From assembly GCA_036874045.1 (NCBI GenBank), contig CM072340.1, positions 3,611,001-3,675,000 on the forward strand: a stretch of DNA of 64,000 bases, read 5' to 3'. Both the position numbers and the translations under genes were made by a program. The stretch comes from Cymodocea nodosa (Eukaryota > Streptophyta > Magnoliopsida > Alismatales > Cymodoceaceae). Of the stretch, positions 59,932-64,000 are shown one piece after another (position 1 is the first letter of the stretch; the number at the start of each line of letters is the position of its first letter). A model generated the notes under the pieces. It searched no databases. It saw nothing but the letters and a program-made list of their open reading frames with translations, and had not been told where the DNA came from.

Positions 59932-61662
59932 TGTTGTATGTATTCTACATTTATTGTTAAAAAAAAAAAAAAAAAAAATTAAGTTTTCATTTTTATTTTA
60001 TAAAAGAAAAAAAAAACAAAATATCAATCCAATTTGTTGGTATCTGTTCTGGGAAACCAACTAGCTTGCTTGTGAGCCACCAAAGGCATAAGAGCCTGGG
60101 TTCCACATAAGACACTGATTTATTAATATTTGTTAAATGTTATTTTGTTTTATATTTTGCTTTTATCTATGAATGAAAAGTTTTTCAGAATCAAAAATCA
60201 GAATATGCAGAAGGAGATACAAATGAAACAAGGTATGTAACTAATTACTCATCCTCAATTTTAAATCAAGCAAAACTATATTCATGCCTGCTACAATTAC
60301 TGTACTTATTGTAAACTCTTTTTACATTGAGGACAATGCAAAATGTAGGTATTGGGGGGAGATAATTGAAGTAACAGCCATGTAAGTTTGTTAATTAAAG
60401 AAATTAAAATGGTACTGCAAAGTTTTGAGGAAATTGAAAATTTTATGAACTTGCTGTAACTATTTGATAATTGAGACTGTAAAATTTTTATAAACTGCTT
60501 GAATGTTATATTTAGAAGGTTATATAAGATGCTATTGAATTTACTAGTTATGCAAATTTAAATATAGTATTTTATGTTTTTCTGAATTTCATGAGTTTAA
60601 CAGTTTCACGATTTTAAAATGAAATCAGAATGCTTAATGAAAAATCAGTAAATTATCTGAAGTCCTGAAAGAGCTGAGATGTGAATTCTAGATAAAATGA
60701 AACACATATGATTAAAGATACATTTAATTTGACTGATTGAACTTGTAGAATGATTTATGTGTAGATCTTATTAAACTACAGAAAAAGTATGAGCTTATTG
60801 TTATGGATTTATATTTTCAATAACTGATAGAAGTAGGACTATATGAGATTGGTAATTACAACATTTATATTAATGAAATACATACATATATAGTATGTGA
60901 TTAATGTTTTGTTTTGTGTATGTAGTTTTGAAAAAAAAAAAAAGAAGGAAAATTTGAGAGTTTATTGACTTGTTTGATCACGAGCCTTTTGTACTTGAGT
61001 AAATAGGTATGTAAGGATTGTTGACTTGTAAAAGGACTCTTGAAATCTGGCAACCTAAGATCCTAATCAGATATGGGATTGTTGACTGAAAGCTCGTTAC
61101 ATGGGTACATTAGAAAGCTCTTGTATGATTCAAGCTTGTTAGATTAACTTTTAAAGTACGAAAAAAAAAGAAAAAAAGAAAAAAGAAAAAATATACATAT
61201 ACTGTTCTGAAAAGATACAAGTGTTTTGTGAAATACAGATATCTTATGAATCGAGTATATTTTCTGTTATCTAGAATTGTTGAAATATGAATCTGGAATT
61301 GACTTTTGAAGTTGTTTAATGGAGATACAATTCTTTATTCTACTTGTCTTAATCAGATTGAATTGGATTGTACTTTGATTCGTATGTTGTTGAAATTTCT
61401 TCTAGAAATCTTATTGGAAAATTCAAGATGATAGATGATGAAAAGAAGAACAAACGATAATATAATTAACACCTATATGATGATGATATACTTGGTATGT
61501 AATTTACATATATTCTAAGTATATTTGCAAGTTGATTACTGAAACATACAAAATATATTTTTATGCTAAATAGAAGAAAAACAGAAGGGGAAGAATTAAT
61601 TCTAGCACTTTTAAAGACCAATTAATTAGATCTTAGTTTGCTAAGGGACTAGCAAAAATTAG
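59932..61662 (+). other. 3' noncoding tail of gypsy G
   Basis: Poly-A runs near 59960 and 60936. At 60324-60362 an ACATTGAGGACAATGCA block followed by TATTGGGGGGAGATA resembles the conserved pre-PPT sequence of Athila/Tat elements. From 60660 it matches copia D (40540-41390), including the conserved block at 60956-61140. A/G-rich run 61160-61195. No ORF. Confidence 0.65.
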
Positions 61663-61674
61663 ATATGGGGGAAG
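61663..61674 (+). other. Polypurine tract of gypsy G
   Basis: ATATGGGGGAAG directly before the 3' LTR; the same tract is at about 30535-30545 and inverted at 46470-46481. Confidence 0.8.
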
Positions 61675-63695
61675 TGTTTAGAATGAAATAGTGCATATTA
61701 TCAACGATTAAATGATGGTTAATTGCATAATATTTAGCTTATCATATAAGAATTAAGCCATTAAGTTATAATTGCACTATTATATGCTTTAATTGAAGAA
61801 TTTGCTTAATTTGGGGGAATTAATGTTAATTTAGTACATTTATGAACTGTTGGTAAGTTGCAGGCTGTGAAATTCTTAAGTATCCGAATTTTCTAATATT
61901 TTCGGACAGTTATGTTTAACATACCGAACATATTCGGACAGTTATGTTTAACAGACTGAACATGTATCGGATAGTTATGTTTAAAGTGTCGAATAGTTAT
62001 GTTTTGAGAGAATATTTTATTATTTCCTGAAGTACACGTGTCGAAACCATAATGAATAGACTTAAGTGGATTTTCAGTGAGTTAGCTGTAACTATCCGAA
62101 ATGCATCTGAGCATCGGATAGTTAGGTTTATAAGTATCCGAAATGCACCTGAGCATCGGATAGTTAAATTTATGCACGTGTTGAATTTAAATGCTTTAGT
62201 ATATCACGTGAGATGCATATGTTTAACTCGTTAAGTTAGCATAACTGTACGCGTTGAGTTACATGAATATTACACTAAGGTAGCGCGTTATGTTAGCAAC
62301 TTATTTCTTTATATTTTCTAATATGCCACTATAGCGGCTGTAGAAACAGACAGTTGGAAGAGAAAAACCACGTTTGCACGTATCACGCAAGAATTCAATC
62401 ATGTAGGGAGAAGAAAGCATCGTCGTTGATATGAATGAAGGAAATCTAACCGACCATTCAAGTAGAAGCAGTTACTACTAAAGAAATATAAAAGAAAAGA
62501 AGAAAAAAAGAAGAAGTGTGTGATTGATGGGCGGACAATGTGTGTATAGGAGGATCGGCGATGCAATTCTCTGAAGTACCACACCAACCATCATCATCAC
62601 CATCATCACCACCATAATCACCAACCATCGGAGGTCTATGAGGATAATTGTCTGGTGTCGGGTCGATTCCGAGCCAAACATAGTGTCTGACAACCACTGT
62701 GAGGAGTGATCGTGTCGCGGGAAGGGAAGCCATTTTCACCAAGCACCGACTCATATTTCAGGAGATCATAAAGCTTTTAGCCTTGGCTTCAGGTTCATGC
62801 CTGTATGCTAAAGAGGAGATCATCTTGCAATTTTGGACTCGCGATTCTATAGGACGAGGAGATAGGATTGTAAGTGGTTTAATTTTCAGTGGTGTAATCG
62901 CATTGCAAGTAGTGTCAGAAGTATTTACTGTCAAATGAGATTACTTTACATTTCACTTGTCGCCCATTTCCATGTTCATATTAAAACAAAAATACCAAAA
63001 ACAATTTATCTATGTTTGTATGTTGTATTTGAGTGTTGTATTGTTTGTGTTGTATCGTGATTAATGTTATCTTTGTCAGTGTTGTGATTGTTTTATGTTT
63101 ATTTTAGTTTTACAGTTTACTGAAATTGGTTAGTTCAAAAGACATAAAGAATTTAATGGTTAATGTTTGAATTATCTGAATGTTAGTATTGCTCAATGAT
63201 AAATCCAATGTTAACTAACATTAAAGAGCTTAATTGATGTTATTTACAATCTATGGAATCGCCCAATGGTTGGTTGAATTCCTCTGTAAATAGCAATATT
63301 AAAAAGAAAAGTCAGACTCGTGGAGTTAACATAAGTCCACGAGGTTAGTCCATGAGGTTAGTCCGTTGAGTTAGCCATAACTCAACGAACGTAGTTCGAT
63401 GAGTTAGCTGTAATTCAACGGAGAGCTTATTGAATATATAAATTTGATTTTTAACAAACGAACAGTTCTCAAGTTCGTCAGCAATTCCCTGTGAGATCGA
63501 CCTATACTTGCACACTGATACAGTAGACACTGTGCACTTGCAGTTAACGTACAAATTGGAATTAATATCTAAATTGTATTAAAGGTTGTTTGTTTACTTC
63601 TAAAAGAGAGAATAGGCATAAAGATAAATTAACTAAGTAAAAACAGAAGTAACAAATCCAAGTTTTTCTAGTGTAGTGCTGGGAAAACCCAAACA
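61675..63695 (+). repeat. 3' LTR of gypsy G
   Basis: TGTTTAGAATG...AACCCAAACA, 2021 bp, close to the 5' LTR; most differences are C/T or G/A. It has one extra motif unit near 63347 (GTCCATGAGGTTA) not in the 5' LTR. Confidence 0.92.
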
Positions 63696-63700
63696 AGGCT

Positions 63701-64000
63701 TAAAGGTTAAAATAGGTCACGTGAGAACTCGTGAAGTTAATGAGTAAAAGAAGAGATGAACTTGTTAAGTTAGTGTTATACATGTGGTGAAATTATAAGT
63801 TATGAATGTTGTATTGTATCACGTGAGGTGCACATGTTTAACTCATTAAGTTAACATAACTAAACGCATTGAGTTGCTATATTGAACACTAAGGTAACAT
63901 GTTAGGTTAGCATTATAAACTTAAGTTGTTATTTTTGCATGTGGTAAAATTCTTATTATAAAAACATTTGTTTTTTTACTGAATCGGTGAGTTAAAGTTT
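63701..64000 (+). repeat. LTR of copia H, continuation
   Basis: TAAAGGTTAAAATAGGTCAC... continues the D-type LTR broken at 47469 (compare 33258-33560) and runs off the right edge. Confidence 0.88.

Larger units (their letters stand above)
47465..63700 (+). mobile_element. Complete gypsy (Athila/Tat-like) element G with split gag
   Basis: The element spans 47470-63695 (16,226 bp), TSD aggct at 47465-47469 and 63696-63700. LTRs 47470-49469 and 61675-63695; PBS 49477-49494; zinc-knuckle/PR/RT/RH/IN 49579-54221; accessory gene about 54840-56971; capsid gene 57875-59265; F-box ORF 59458-59931; tail and PPT to 61674. The capsid domain lies 3' of pol and the accessory gene, which is not the normal gypsy order. 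All genes carry stops. Confidence 0.93.

Noticed and set aside
59932-60000. Poly-A run after the F-box ORF as a retrogene poly-A tail
   Set aside because: Long A runs are common in this spacer, and the ORF has intron-like sequence before it, so a processed retrogene is not supported.

Overview
The window is AT-rich nuclear DNA of a plant, most likely a eudicot, and in the part I can interpret it consists almost entirely of nested and broken LTR retrotransposons. The evidence is LTR pairs with 5-bp target-site duplications (TSDs), plant-type primer-binding sites, Ty1/copia polyproteins (PR-IN-RT-RH order, Sirevirus-like: long gag with coiled coil, several polypurine tracts, an extra ORF after pol) and one Ty3/gypsy element of the Athila/Tat type (PBS for tRNA-Asp, PR-RT-RH-IN order). 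I see no intact host gene, tRNA, rRNA or CRISPR array. The only host-like coding sequence is an F-box ORF carried inside the gypsy element.

Layout, with my own labels. 1-3299: 3' part of copia element L (minus). 3300-14591: copia element F (minus), 5' LTR truncated. 14592-23298: 3' half of copia element E (plus), with a solo LTR (19520-21121, TSD caact) inside its accessory gene. 23299-30248: copia element C (minus), internally deleted and carrying a solo F-type LTR (23416-25146, TSD agata). 30249-32919 and 46413-47131: remains of an old gypsy element I. 32920-46412: complete copia element D (plus, TSD attat), inserted in an LTR of I. 47132-47469 and 63701-64000: LTR of copia H, split by the complete gypsy element G (47470-63695, TSD aggct). 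The inferred insertion order is I first, then D and H, then G.

The elements share more than their superfamilies predict. (1) Copia F, L/E and D and gypsy G all carry the same accessory protein after pol, with a conserved C-terminal domain (YSRPV-, FYSNL-, NW- and KLFYGD-type motifs). (2) LTRs and internal spacers of all families are studded with one degenerate word, YTCGNNNAGTTA, and its reverse complement, often as imperfect palindromes. (3) Copia D contains about 850 bp matching the 3' tail of gypsy G, and copia E has a gypsy LTR U3 just upstream of its accessory gene. This looks like an exchangeable 3' module, an accessory gene with its own promoter, moving between superfamilies.

Gypsy G is the most unusual element. 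Its Gag is split: the zinc-knuckle part stays 5', fused to pol, while the capsid domain is a separate, apparently spliced gene about 8 kb downstream, followed across another intron-like gap by a short F-box ORF. All coding regions are decayed, and most stops are TAG/TAA where CAG/CAA or TGG is expected, consistent with deamination of methylated cytosine.
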